A stretch of DNA of 64,000 bases from Ehretia macrophylla. Lineage: Eukaryota > Streptophyta > Magnoliopsida > Boraginales > Ehretiaceae. The DNA lies in NCBI GenBank assembly GCA_037974665.1, contig CM075778.1, forward strand, positions 13,505,001-13,569,000. The letters run 5' to 3'. Positions 23,160-35,185 of the stretch are shown here, piece by piece. Under the pieces are notes generated by a model that was given only the letters and a program-made list of their open reading frames with translations, made no database searches and was not told the DNA's origin. The first letter of the stretch is position 1. Each line of letters opens with the position of its first letter. The translations under genes and the position numbers were made by a program.

Positions 23160-23790
23160 TCAATGAAAAAAGCTAATTAAAAATCCCTAAATAAAAAACC
23201 CTATTTAAAAAAACCGTAATTACAACTAAAAAAAAGCCTAATTACAACTATTAAAAAACCCTATAACTACAACTAAAAAAAAATTAAAACTAAAAAAAAT
23301 GTATAAATTACAACTATAAAAAAGCCTATAATTACAACTATAAAAAACTTGGAATTTACAACTATATTAAAAAAAAAAAAAACAACTACAAAAAAAATCT
23401 TAATTACAATAAAAAAACCTATAATTTACAACTATGTTAAAAAAAACTACAACTATAAAAAAAAAGCTTAATTACAATCAAAACAGAAGAAAAAAAACCT
23501 AAACTAAAAAACATAAACAAAAAAATGAAATACAAAACCGTAATTAAAAAAAACTTAAATAAAAAACCCTAATTAAAAAAAACCCTAATTAAAAAATCCT
23601 AAAAAAAACCCTAATTAAATATATTTTAAAAACTTAAATACAACAAAAAAATAGAAAAAACCCCTAATTAAAAAGCCTAATTAAAAAAAAATCTAATTAA
23701 AAAAAACCTAATTAAAAAAATCTAATTAAAAAAACCCTAATTAAATAAATTTTAGAAACTTAATTACAACAAAAAAACCCTAAATATAAA
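23160..23790. repeat. Low-complexity A-rich tract with AAACCCTAATT-like words
   Basis: More than 600 bp made largely of A-runs separated by CCTAATT, CCTATAATTACAACT and similar words. It resembles expanded telo-box-like motifs on an A-rich background, but lacks the regular TTTAGGG spacing of telomere repeats. Confidence 0.7.
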
Positions 23791-24149
23791 AGCCCTCTTC
23801 CCTTTCCCTAAAACCATTTCAGCCCCATCTCCTCCCTTCCCTTCATTTCCCTGTTTGACCACCCTTCATCACTTCCCCACAGCCCCCACCACTTCTCCGA
23901 TTCCCCACATCCCCTACCTTCCTTCCCCGCTGCCCTCCCACCACCGCCGAAACCACCATGCAATGAATAATTTTTTTTATTTATGTGTTTACCTTTTTTT
24001 TAGTTGATGTTTGTTGAAAAAAACAACTGATGTTGTGAATCTTGTTTAACGTGGGTTGGTGTTGGATATTCTTGGAAGCATATATAGAATATCCAACACC
24101 ACCAATGGCTCTTTTTTTGTTGAATATTTTTTTTTGTCTTTTGCGTTTC

Positions 24150-24540
24150 AAATTTGACATCGTCAGATCTAAAATATTAGTTTTTTTTTACAAAAATCCG
24201 TCCTTTGATTTTTTTTTTTTGGCTCTTCAGATCTGACATCGTCAGATCTTGAATATTACTTTTTTTTTGGGATCCGAATATATGATTTTTTTGTCATATT
24301 TTTTTAGGGTTTCAAATCTGTCAGATCTAAAATATTCATATATTTCAATAATCCGAACGTTGTATTTTTTTGTTCAATTTTTTTTAGCGTTTCATATCTA
24401 ACGATGTCAGATCTGAAATATTCTTTTTTTTTGGGTTTCAAATGTCACCAATAGATTTGTTGAAGATTCCTTTGCTTTTTACTTTGTTGTCTTTTTCTAT
24501 AGTTTCCATTTTCTTCAACAAATTTGTTGAAGAGAATGGA
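24150..24540. repeat. Subterminal repeats and palindromes near the right end of the Harbinger element
   Basis: GTCAGATCT recurs at 24162, 24241, 24320 and 24406 (79, 79 and 86 bp apart), mostly within the inverted pair AGATCTGAC / GTCAGATCT (best copy 24229-24249). A separate perfect 20-nt palindrome CTTCAACAAATTTGTTGAAG is at 24513-24532, with pairing extending imperfectly to 24506-24539. Confidence 0.8.
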
Positions 24541-24711
24541 GACTAGGTGCTATTTTGCCTATCCAAAGCTTGAGTGATGTCATTTATTTACCAAAAAATA
24601 TGAAATATTGATTTGGAGAAGACCCCCATTGGTGTTGGTTTTTTATCAATGGAGTCTCTAAAAATGGCAATATATCATTGTTGTTTAGAGACTCCATTGA
24701 GGATTCCCTTA

Positions 24712-25742
24712 GTGCTCTTAATCTTGAGCATATGTGGATAGACTGACGAAATTAAATTCATATGCTTTGATGCTTTAGAAGTGAGACCTCAATTATGGGT
24801 CAACAACTCTGTGTGCTGGTTATATGAGTTTGACTAGTTAGAACGTGCGTATGCAATATAGAATCTATGCTATCGTAAGATGGAATAATTGCTCCCTTGT
24901 GATAATCCGAAAGATCATCTAAATCTAAGCTCAATGGTATATCCCAGTTAGGGGTATATTGGATATTTGGCTTGAGGGTTACTCTCTAAATCAAGTGTTT
25001 CATATCATGTGGATGGTTACTTTATGGATTAGATGTTTCAAGAATAAAACGCAATCAAGAAAGAGATAGTACAGGTAAAAAGTTTTTCTTGATTGTGAGT
25101 GCTACATAAAGGGGCAATTTAGCCATTTTACTTAGTAGGTCGAAGACAAAGGTCGTACATAGTATGACAAACTTTTGTGGATAACAGTATTCATATTAGA
25201 GTGCAGTCATAACTTTTCAATGGAATAAATTAAGGTTGAAAAGTCAAAATGTGCTATAGGGTTAGTAGCAGCATTTTGGTCTTTTCAGTAGTTAGGATGT
25301 TTATGTCTTTTGGTCCTTCTTCTAGCGTACTTCCTGTTTAGTACTAATATTGTATATTGGTAGTCTCTCATATGTCTAGGCGTTGCTAAATAAAGAGTCT
25401 TAATGGAACTAGGAGTCTAAATTAGGAAAGACTTTCTATTTTGGCAATGGGGGTTTCCAAATATAGGAAACTGGAAATGTTTGTCAATTGATAAAGATGT
25501 TAAAGAGACTAAATTGAATGGGTAAGTTATGAAGAAGGCGGTGAAAAACCTCAAGGTGAAAATTAAAGGAGTCCACGAGGAATTAGTTAGCATTTTGTAG
25601 TAATTATTAGTTCTTTTGTTGTATTTTTGATTAACACAAACCATTTGATTAACAATATTTCCTTATTGCCATATTTTGCATCATACGACCATAGCATAGG
25701 ATATTATGTTTCAGTAATTTTGTTTCTCATGTATAGGATAAC
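24712..25742. other. Non-coding stretch, probably continuation of the Copia-like LTR fragment
   Basis: Sequence right of the Harbinger element resembles the non-coding LTR text left of it in style and orientation. No primer site, terminus or protein motif was found, so the extent is unknown. Confidence 0.4.
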
Positions 25743-27144
25743 TGATAAGAATGCAAAATGTCATATTTTTCTCCCTTAATGTTTAATCTTTTACACTTAT
25801 TTGATGCCTAAATACACTCATTATTTTTATATTTTGATTTAGGATGTAAATGGAGGCGTTAGGAGCAAAACGAAGCTAAAATCGTGCAATTCTGGTCAGC
25901 TCCGACCTGTTATATTTTTTGAGTATAACTCTCTCATCAGAACTCCGATTGAGGCGATTCAAGATGTTCTGGAAAGCCAAGAAGAAGATCTACAACTTTT
26001 ATGTTTTGAGTTTTGAGAGATACTCACTGTATCAAGGTAAAACTTGGATGTAAAGTTGCTATACATGTGCTATTTAACGTTCTGGAATGTTCTTTATCTA
26101 GAAGCTTCTAGTTGATGGTGGAGGAGGTGGTACACGAAAATTCCAGCTGTTTTAGCTATCCTAATTATATTAGGACTTTTCTAGTTGTTTTAGGTTTTTC
26201 TAGTTATATTCGGACTTTACTTTACCTTATTTTTAATATTTCCCTTATTCTGTTTAGATTAGGATTTCATTATGTAGGCTTCACAAACTATAAATAAGGG
26301 GATAACTCATAAGATTTCAACCACCTCTCTTTCTCTCCTCTTATTTTTTGAGTTTTCTTAATGGTTCTGCGTGGCTAAAATTTTATTATTCGTCGAAGGA
26401 AACTGAAGCCTCGGAATCAAGAAAACTGTGAGATCTAATTAGTTTTTATTGTTCAATTTATGCTTTAAGTATTGAATGTTCTTCTGTTTTATTTATATGA
26501 TTCTTTCGTTTAATTGCTAGGGTGGCCAACTAGTTTATTATTCATTATAATCTACTGCTAAGTTAGATATCAAATATGTAATTGTTTGATCCCTCTAATT
26601 TGCGAAGCGACTAGGATTTAATGATTTGTTGCGTCAAAGATTATTAGATTTTAGGAAGAACGTTCAACTAAATTAAATGCAACTGTGTGTGCTTATGTTG
26701 TTTAGCTTCATCAATCTCTTTAATTTTTAAGGCTGCTACTAGATTAAACTTTTAGCGCGTGACTAAGGTTGTTTAGTAGTTAGGGTTAATTAGGTCGCAT
26801 GTATTCTAACTAACTACAAGTAAGGAGAGATAGAAACATAATTTCAACAGTGAATATTTAAAGTTTGAATTGATATATACTTGCATCAATGATCAATTAC
26901 AAGATTCCGATGGTAGATGTTGACTTAGACCAATGTTTGTTCTTTTGATTAATTTCGACATTTTAATTTGAATTGTTCCTTTTAATTATTTTTTTCTTTT
27001 TTACGTTAAACTCAACCCCCTTTCCCCCAACCTTGTTCACATAGCATAAAATTAGGCTATATACTCTGTGGGAACGATCATTGCTCACGCTACTACATAT
27101 ATTTTTTGGAGTACATATTTTATTTTTGGTTGCCTGCGACATCA
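25743..27144 (+). repeat. 5' LTR of the Athila/Tat-like element
   Basis: Starts TGATAAGAATGCAAAATG, the usual TGATAA start of this clade, and ends near GCGACATCA. About 1.4 kb. The end is set by the downstream primer site and is good to within a few bases. Confidence 0.7.
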
Positions 27145-27154
27145 TACCAAATTT

Positions 27155-27172
27155 TGGTGCCGTTGCTGGGGA
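27155..27172 (+). promoter_or_regulatory. Primer-binding site, tRNA-Asp type
   Basis: TGGTGCCGTTGCTGGGGA differs at two positions from the Athila/Tat consensus TGGCGCCGTTGCCGGGGA. It marks the start of reverse transcription. Confidence 0.85.
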
Positions 27173-27500
27173 GTTATTCTAGTTTATTTTTGTGTTTTTT
27201 GTGATTTTTATTTTGTTCTTGAAATCTGTGTTTTTTTTGTTGTTTATCGTTACAGTTTCAGCAGTTTTCAAAATTTTGGTAGAATTAGGTCTTGAAAATT
27301 TACTTTTCTGAAGCGAAACGACTTTCTGAGAAAAACTTGTTAGTCCAATGGACTTATAAGTCCCACTCTCTCGGGGCCAAATTCCATTGTTTACTAGGGT
27401 TTTTAGGCATTTTTTTTTATTTTTTCATAGATTCTTTAATTTTTCTTATTACTCTAGATTTCTTTTTCCTACTTTGTTTCTCGTGATTTATTAGCGCTTT

Positions 27501-30500
27501 CTTGATTTTATGATTGTTACTCGATCAACTAATGAAGGTGATTTGCAATATGATCCAGAAATAGGAAAAACTGCATGCCGGTTAAGGAAAGAAGCTTGAA
27601 GGAATTTTGAAGAAAACGAACTAATTGTTGATTCCCTATTTGCTAGCGATTCTAATTCAAAAGAGGAGGAAGTCATGGCTGGAAATCAAACTTTGAAGGA
27701 GCTAGCCGCCCCTGATTTAGATCAACAACCTTTATGCATAATGTTTCCTACTTTAGATGCTAATATTACTTTTGAGTTAAAATCTGACCTAATACATCTC
27801 TTGCCTACTTTTCATGGCCTTGCATGTGAAGATCCTCACAAGCATCTAAAGGAGCTTCATGTGGTCTACACGAGTATGAAGCCTACATGGGTGACTGACG
27901 AGAAGATTAAATTAAAAGCCTTTCCGTTTTCTTTAAAGGATACGACTAAGGATTGGCTCTATTATCTACCTTCCGGGAGTGTTACCACATGGAACGAGAT
28001 GAAAATGTTATTTTTGGAGAAATACTTCCTAGCTTCAAGGGCAGCCAACATTCGATAAGAAATTTGTGGTATAAGGCAGCATAGTGGGGAATCCCTACAC
28101 GAATATTGAGAACGTTTCAAAAGATTATGTACGAGCTGCCCCCATCATCAGATTAGTGAGTAGCTACTTATCCAATATTTCTATGAGGGTCTTCTACCCA
28201 CTAATAGGAGCATGATTGATGTAACACCCTAGCTAAGCGAATACCCCGAAGGGCAGTGGCCTACCAGCGATGCCACATATGCAGGTATTGTCCACTTTGG
28301 GTTACCACATTGGGCCCTTCACGGTTTTGTCCCTTCCCGCCTACTTGGACTAGAAAAGGCGCCTACATGGATAAAGGGACACTTCCACTTATATCCAGTA
28401 GCCCAAAGACCTAGCCAGTCGATGTGGGATATTACATCCGCCCCTCCTTGGGGACCCAGCGTCCTCACTGGCAAAAAGATCGGGCTGCTCTGATACCACT
28501 TCTGTAATGCCCCGGCTAAGCGAATACCTCGAAGGGCAGAAGCCCACCAGTGACGCCACATATGCAAGTATTGTCCGCTTTGGGTTACCACAATGGGCCT
28601 CTCACGGTTTTGTCCTTTCCCAACCCACTTGGACTAGAAAAGGCACCTGCACGGATAAAAGGACACTTCCACTTATATCCAGTAGCCCAAAGACCTGACC
28701 AGTCGATGTGGGATATTACATCCGCCCCCCCTCCCCCCCCCTTGGGGACCCAATGTCCTCGCTAGCACAAAGATCGGGCTGCTCTGATACCACTTCTATA
28801 ACGCCCCAGCTAAGTGAATACCCCAAAGGGTAGAGGCCCACTAACGGCGCCACATATGCAGGTATTATCCGCTTTGGGTTACCACATTGGGCCCCTCACG
28901 GTTTTGTCCATTCCCGCCCACTTGGACTAAAAAAGGTGCCTGCACGGATAAATGGACACTTTTACTTATATCCAGTAGCCTAAAGACCTGGCCAGTCGAT
29001 GTGGGATATTACATCCGCCCCTCCTTGGGGACCCAGTGTCCTCGCTGGCACAAAGACCAGACTGCTCTGATACCACTTCTGTAATGCCCTGGCTAAGTGA
29101 ATACCCCGAAGGGCAGAGGCCTACTAGTGACGCCACATATGCAGGTATTGTCCGCTTTGGGTTACCTCATTGAGCCCCTCACGATTTTGTCCCTTCCCGC
29201 CCACTTGGACTAGAAAAGGCGCCTGCACGAATAAAGGGACACTTCCACTTATATCTAATAGCCCAAAGACCTGGCCAGTTGATGTGGGATATTACAATTG
29301 ATGCCGCTAGTAGCGGAGCTTTGAAGGATAAAACTCCCGTGGCTGTGAGGAACTTGATTGCAAATATGGCGATCAATTCTCAACAATTTAGCACTAGGCT
29401 AGACTCTCCATCCAAGCATGTTAATGAGGTAAATATTTCTTCCCTTGAAGAACAGATTGCGAGTCTAACTTCTCTTGTTCATCAAATGGCTATAGGTAAT
29501 ATGCAAGTGGCGAAGGCTTGTGGGATTTGTTCCATAGTAGGGCATCCAACCGATATGTGCCCAACTCTTCAAGAAGAGCCCGTAGAGCAAGTGAATGCGG
29601 TGGGTGGTTTTCCTGGACAACTACAAAGTAAGTATAATCCCTTTTCGAACACGTATAATCCAGGATGAAGGGATCACTCCAATCTTAGCTATAGGAATCC
29701 ACAAGCAAATCAGCCCACAACTCAGAATCGCCCAAGTTTTTAGCAATATGTGCAGCTATATCAACAATTGAGCCAAACATCTAATTCAGGTATGTCTTTA
29801 GAAGATACTGTTAAGTCTCTTGCCACTAGTACTTTACAATTTCAACTGGAGACGAAACAATTTCAACAAGAAGCGAGGGCCAGTATTTAAAGTCTGAACA
29901 ATCAGGTGAGCCAGATGGCGATTGCAATTAGTCGACTAGAGGCGCAAAGTTTGGGAAAATTACCCTCTTAAACGGTAGTAAATCCAAGAGAAAATGTAAG
30001 TGCAATCATTTTAAGAAGTGGTAAAGAGCTTGAAATTCCAGTAAATGCGGCCCCTGTATCGTCGAAGCAAAAAAATGAGAAAAATATCATTGATGATGAT
30101 ATGCCTAAGCGTAAGTTTTCGCCTCTTTCTGATTATAAACCAGTACCCCATTTTCCCCAAGCTTTAGCAGAATCTAGAAAATGTGTGCAAAATAGCGATT
30201 TATATAAGACTTTTCATAGATTAAGGTAAATATTCCACTTTTAGATGCTATTAAACAAGTACCTCGTTATGCTAAATTCTTGAAAGAGTTGTGTACAATT
30301 AAGAGGAAACAGAAACTTAGAGGTTGTGAGAAGGTGAGAGTAGGGGAGAATATTACTGTAGTTATTCAAAGAAAACTCCCTACGAAGTGCCTGGATCTAG
30401 GTATGTTTACTATCCCTTGTACGATAGGTAACACTAAAGTTGAGAAAGCCATGATAGATTTAGGAGCTTCTATTAATGTCATGTCATATTCTAAATATTC

Positions 30501-30642
30501 TTCTTTGAAACTTGGACCTTTGAATGAAACTAGTGTCGTGATTCAATTGGCAGATAGATCTAATGCTTATCCTAAGGGAATAGTTGAGGATGTTCTTGTG
30601 CAAATTAATGATTTGGTTTTTCTTGCTGATTTCTATGTGCTT
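27501..30642 (+). pseudogene. Athila/Tat-like gag and start of protease (fossil), interrupted by a TRIM concatemer
   Basis: Recognisable gag blocks include FPTLDANITFELKSDLIHLL, EDPHKHLKEL and KAFPFSLKDTTKDWLYYLPS, and, after the TRIM insertion, a CCHC-like knuckle (CGICSIVGHPTDMC). From about 30410 a retropepsin-like stretch follows (AMIDLGASINVMSYSKYSSL, then VVIQLADRSNAYPKGIVED). These order as gag then protease, as in Gypsy polyproteins. The frame is broken at several points and cannot make a product. Confidence 0.8.
28220..29296 (-). mobile_element. TRIM concatemer: four LTRs and three internal regions, target duplication ATTGA
   Basis: LTRs at 28220-28436, 28503-28720, 28797-29013 and 29080-29296 (217-218 bp) alternate with internal regions 28437-28502, 28721-28796 and 29014-29079 (66-76 bp). 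One ATTGA duplication flanks the whole (28215-28219 and 29297-29301). In element (minus) orientation each LTR runs from TGTAATATCCCACATCG to TTACA. Each internal region has a TGGTATCAGAGC primer site and a purine tract (GGAGGGGCGGA), and nothing else fits. Total unit is about 284 bp, among the smallest LTR-element layouts. It lies in Athila gag. Confidence 0.95.
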
Positions 30643-33600
30643 TGTGACGCCCGAACAGACCGTGCATTTATTTTATTTATTTACTTCATTAATTTACATT
30701 TCGTGAGAAATGTGCATTAATAATTATTTATTTTATTTAATTTATATGGCTTGCCCGGGATACTTACCTTAATATTTTAATTATTTAAAATTGTTTTACA
30801 TGCCTTAAAATTAATTTATTTTACTGTTCGAACGGGAAGCTCGGGCCCGAACTTGAACAAGCTAGTTTATTATTTTAATAATTATATTTGTTTATCTTCC
30901 CGGTACTGAACGAGCTAATTGATTATCTTTAATAACTATATTTAATTAAATTATATTTACATGACTTACATGAACTAAATAATTTGTTAATTTTATTATT
31001 TGTATCTCATCTACATTTAATTGACTTAGTCTCACCATTCGAATCGTAGGCTGCATGTAGTACTTATCTGATTCACATCAATTAGCGAATTAATACCTGG
31101 CATCCACTACCTCTTTGATTTATTTAATATAGCATGTTGTCTAGCCATGTACTTGACACATTACACACAACTAAATAAACTAAGGCATTAAGAACAAATT
31201 CTCAATTCCTTACTTTTCGATGTTAGATACAAACTTTACATGAGTAAGAAAATTCGACACTCTCTTTTGAACTCTTCTATTTGTAGATCCTTGAACTTAG
31301 ATGAAAGTATATTTTCAAGATGAGTTGTACAACTTCTGCTGATTGTAATTGTTTTTGATTCTATCAATACAAGTCTCACCACCACCAAGGACCAAACAAG
31401 AAGAAAATTAAGCTTAGCCACATAAATAAATTACCTAAACCACTAAATATCCTCACCCACTCACACGGCTCTCACACTCATACAAACACACTAAATTCTC
31501 TCAACTTCATCACCACTACCATGTAGTGAAGGAAAAGCAAGGAAAAAAAAAGAAAAAAGAAGGCAGAAAGCAATTCGATGAGAGAAGGAGAAAAAAGGGG
31601 AAAAATAAGCTATTTTAACTCCATGATTCAAGCTTTCTTGTGCATTTCTTGCTAGTTCAAGAGCTCAACCTTGCATTTGTAGCCTAGATAAGGTTGTAGC
31701 CTAGATAAGGTGAGGGTGATTTTCAAACTTGGTTTTAGAGCTTTGCATGCATGAATATAGTGTATATATGAGTTATGGGCTATACACGTGTTATATGTGC
31801 TATATATCTAAGATTGAGTACATAACATGTTATATGTTAAATTTTCTTTGTTTTACATGTTCTAGTATCATGTTATATGTTGTATATGAATATAAGTGAT
31901 GATTCAAGTGTATTAGAGCCTTAAAAATTTGTGTTTATAGTGAAATAATTGCAAAAACATGATTTGTGTAAATTTGGAAAATTAGACAGATTTTCGTGTC
32001 TGAGTTGTAGAACCAATTTTACCTACGAAACGTTGATGAAATTGGCTGAATTTGGATATGTTGTAGTAGACTCATAGTAGAACGAAAGTGTATTTCTAAG
32101 GCTTGGCCATATTCTAGCTCTAAGTACTCGTTTTTGGATAATTTCCGAGAGGCATGTGAATAGTCGCGAGCTGGACAGTTCCAACCAGCATTTTTTTTCC
32201 TTTTCCCACTTTTTTGTATTAGCAAGTGTATTTATGTCAAATTATGTTTTGATTATCAGTGAATTGCTTGGAACCTTTGATTTCCTAGTGGAATGCACTT
32301 TAAGTCAAGTTGCTAGCCAGTTAAGTTGAGAGTTAATGTTGAGTTATCTTCATGGGGATATTACTAACTATTGTAAGCAAAGTAAAATATGAAATAGAAG
32401 TTCATTAAAGTAGTTAAAGATTGGGTAGTGCCATTGTGAATGAATGTGTCATTTGAACATTAAAGTAACTTAACCTTTATTATCTATAAATTCTTTAGAA
32501 GAATTCCTTTAGTGGAGTGCTAGTTTATTGTTAAGTGGAGTGAACTAGTTCTTGTACAAGTTATTAGCTAAAGTAAAATGAGAAATAGTAAGAGTAATTG
32601 TAGGCTCATGTGTGACTTTAATTAAACTAAATTCTAGCTCGGTTTACATCTAGTTATAGCCTACAGGTTGAATTATTCTCCTTTAAGTTGTTGAGCTATC
32701 TTCTTAATTAACTTGTAAACTATTAAAGGTATGAAGTATATGAGTTAAATGTTCTAATTGTTGTAACTTATAAGTTGATTGTATTGTATGCAAAAGTTTC
32801 ACCTACGACCTTGTCTAGTTTGTCTAGTAGTGACTTCTAATTGAAATCTCTCTTATTCTACATGGATTACTAGTTTTACAGTAGAATGCTTGTTAGGATA
32901 ACTTAGTGAATTGTTGGATTTCTTGAGAATAGGTTGAGCTTGCATGATTAGCTATTTGAGTTCTTATAATTACTATATTTATCTACTGAGTGAGTTATAA
33001 TTGTAATTTAGGTGGATAAGCATGATAATAATTCTTAGGTCATGTTTATAGTTAGATTATGTTTAAGTGTTAAGTATGTTTGTATAGAATGTTTATCTTT
33101 TGGGTGAGGTCTTATGAGTTGAGTTACATGATTATTTTGCTAAGGGTGGATTGAATATGTTTATAACTTGTTGTGATGCTATTGTTGAATTTCTCCAAGC
33201 ATGCTATCTAGTTATATAATAATTGAGTAGAGAAGAGTTGGGTGTCTTGTAATTGTAATTAATTACTTGACATCAACTGAATTGAAAATGTTATGTCCAT
33301 TTTTGTTAATACTTATTAGTTGATAAGGATTATTTGTAACTCATGAATGCCAAGTAAAGTAAGTCATATTACATTTATATGATCAAGCTAGGATTGCGCA
33401 TTTGAGCTAATTCAAGGTGATTGGAAGTGAGTAGAAGCCATTTTTGCATCTTGAGCTTGATAAAAGTGAGAGACTTCATCCTGTTGTGCATTTAGTTTAT
33501 TCACTTGTTAAAAGATTTCATGATTTAACAAAATTTCTTGAGTCGTGTATTTACTTGATCATTCAGTAAAGTAGGTTTGGAACCCTTTGTCTTGTGTGAA

Positions 33601-34891
33601 GAATATGATCTAGTTAGTAAGCATTGGAATAGTATTTGGATGCATTTCTTGTGAATTACTTGAATTAGTTGCAGGAGTAATTGTTTATATTGCTATAATT
33701 TCTCTATTTGATTATTAAATGTGTTATATGTTATATATGGGATGAGGCTAGCCTATTTTGCTACCTCCCTACTTGATTCAAAAATGAGATTCGTGATTCG
33801 TTATTCGGGGTTGCGCAACCTTCTCGGACATGGTAGTGTCGAGAAACTCCGGACAACATTGGGTTGTCGGTCTAGGTTGACTACCATGATGCCTATTCCC
33901 TTTCTCGCTGAGGCATACTCCTCTATTTCAGAGGCGCGGTTCACCTTGTTGGAGCATGCAGACCTACCTCGGGAGAAATGGGTCGTAGGATCGGGATACA
34001 TCCGGAGTACCCCATTGGAGGTATAAGGGGTTTGCCGGCATTTGTTATCGAAGATTATGGTTCGTGGTTCGAGATTGAAGACAAAGAAAATGAACCGTAT
34101 CCTTTTAACATGTGCTTAATGTTTATTCGATTGGCTTGTTACATTGTCTTACTTGTATGATTATCTTTGTTGCATTGCACGAAATGGTTTTCGAAACACC
34201 CTCGGTTTACTGTTTCCCTCCCTCACTGAGTATACATATGTTGTATGCTCACCCCTCTTTCTAATCATCTCAGGTTCAGACCTTCAGAGATTAAGAAGAA
34301 GAGGTTCAGTTTGGTCAAATGCCTTGACTTGTTGCTTACCGAGATTGGATGGCTTGTGTGAAGAATATGATATTGTTATGTATATGTTCAATTTTGAGAC
34401 GTTTTGGTCTTGTTTGTATTTATTTACTAGCTTGGAAGATTGTAATATTTAATGTGTTGATGCATAGTTTGGATTGTAGCAGCATGTAATAACTTTAACT
34501 TTGTTTTATTGTCAATGTTGCATGCTTGTGTGGTCAGTGAAGGTTAGTTGATTGGTTGGACTTAAATTATAAGTAGGTTAAATTGATAATATTAGAGTGA
34601 TATGATAAGCGGTTCTAAAACACATAAATTCAATAGGTTTGACCTTGCATGCTTGTATGTCTTCAATGTTGGGTTCCAAGGCTCGGATGGCCTTGAGCAG
34701 TTGGTTGTATGTGATGTTAATGGTTGTTGGGGTTTACGGAGAAGGTTGGACTTTGCTTTTGAGGTTATAACTGCATGTACAAGTTTTAGATTGTCCTATA
34801 AACAGGGGAGACTCTGTCCGTCTTCCCTTATTTTTCGTGACCTCAGGTATTGGATCGGAGCTCCAATCTCGTGAGCGATCGGGGTATTACA
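30643..34891 (+). mobile_element. Solo Gypsy-like LTR, 4249 bp, target duplication TGCTT
   Basis: Starts TGTGACGCCCG and ends GATCGGGGTATTACA, flanked by TGCTT at 30638-30642 and 34892-34896. Its last 1.1 kb shares blocks with the element B LTR, including CTTCTCGGACATGGTAGTGTC near 33820, GGTACCCC-like sequence near 34005 and a GGGGAGACTCTGTCCGT block near 34806. The palindrome GGTTGCGCAACC is at 33809-33820. It contains no internal region or primer site, so it is a single LTR left by recombination, or an unusually long LTR with an unrecognised insertion. Confidence 0.88.
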
Positions 34892-34896
34892 TGCTT

Positions 34897-35185
34897 GATA
34901 TGGGAAATAGTGGAAGTCTACTCCTATTTAGTTAGGAAGACCATTTTTAAAGACCTCGAAAACTAAGATAGATGTTTATAGTGGCACACTTACCATGGAA
35001 TTTGATGGCGAGATTATTAAGTTTAATATTTATGATGCCATGAAATATCCTGGTAATGACAATCCTAGTGATGATAATCATGTTTATTCTATTGATGTGA
35101 TTGATTCCTTAGCACAAGAGGTAAAAGAACTTCATGAAAAAGATGGATTGGAAGTTGCCATTAGTAAGCACCTTGAGAAAGGGAA
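34897..35185 (+). pseudogene. Athila/Tat-like polyprotein fragment after the protease (fossil)
   Basis: Reads LTMEFDGEIIKFNIYDAMKY and VYSIDVIDSLAQEVKEL, a block typical of Athila elements between protease and reverse transcriptase. It belongs to the same host element, separated from 30642 by the solo LTR and ended by element C. Confidence 0.8.

Larger units (their letters stand above)
18022..24708. mobile_element. PIF/Harbinger (Pong-like) DNA transposon, degenerate, with nested inserts
   Basis: The ends are inverted repeats, GGGCTATCCTCAATAGAGT at 18022 and (reverse strand) GGGAATCCTCAATGGAGT at 24708, with an imperfect 3-bp flank (TTG or GTT against TTA). PIF elements normally duplicate TTA/TWA. 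Inside are the two genes typical of Pong elements in convergent orientation: transposase (+, 21050-21954) and Myb-like ORF1 (-, about 22150-23095). Both ends have subterminal repeat arrays. The element has been interrupted by a Gypsy LTR fragment (18869-21049) and by an insert in the transposase. It is inactive. Confidence 0.82.

Noticed and set aside
23160-23790. Interstitial telomere repeat
   Set aside because: No regular 7-bp TTTAGGG phasing; it is A-rich low-complexity sequence.
28220-28436. TRIM LTR as a Cassandra element (LTR with 5S rRNA)
   Set aside because: The start TGTAATATCCCACATCG is reminiscent, but I could not find the 5S promoter boxes, so I call it only a TRIM.
28220-29296. 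Regularly spaced repeats that could suggest a CRISPR array
   Set aside because: Units are about 284 bp with TG...CA ends, primer sites, purine tracts and a target duplication, so they are LTR units. The host is a plant.
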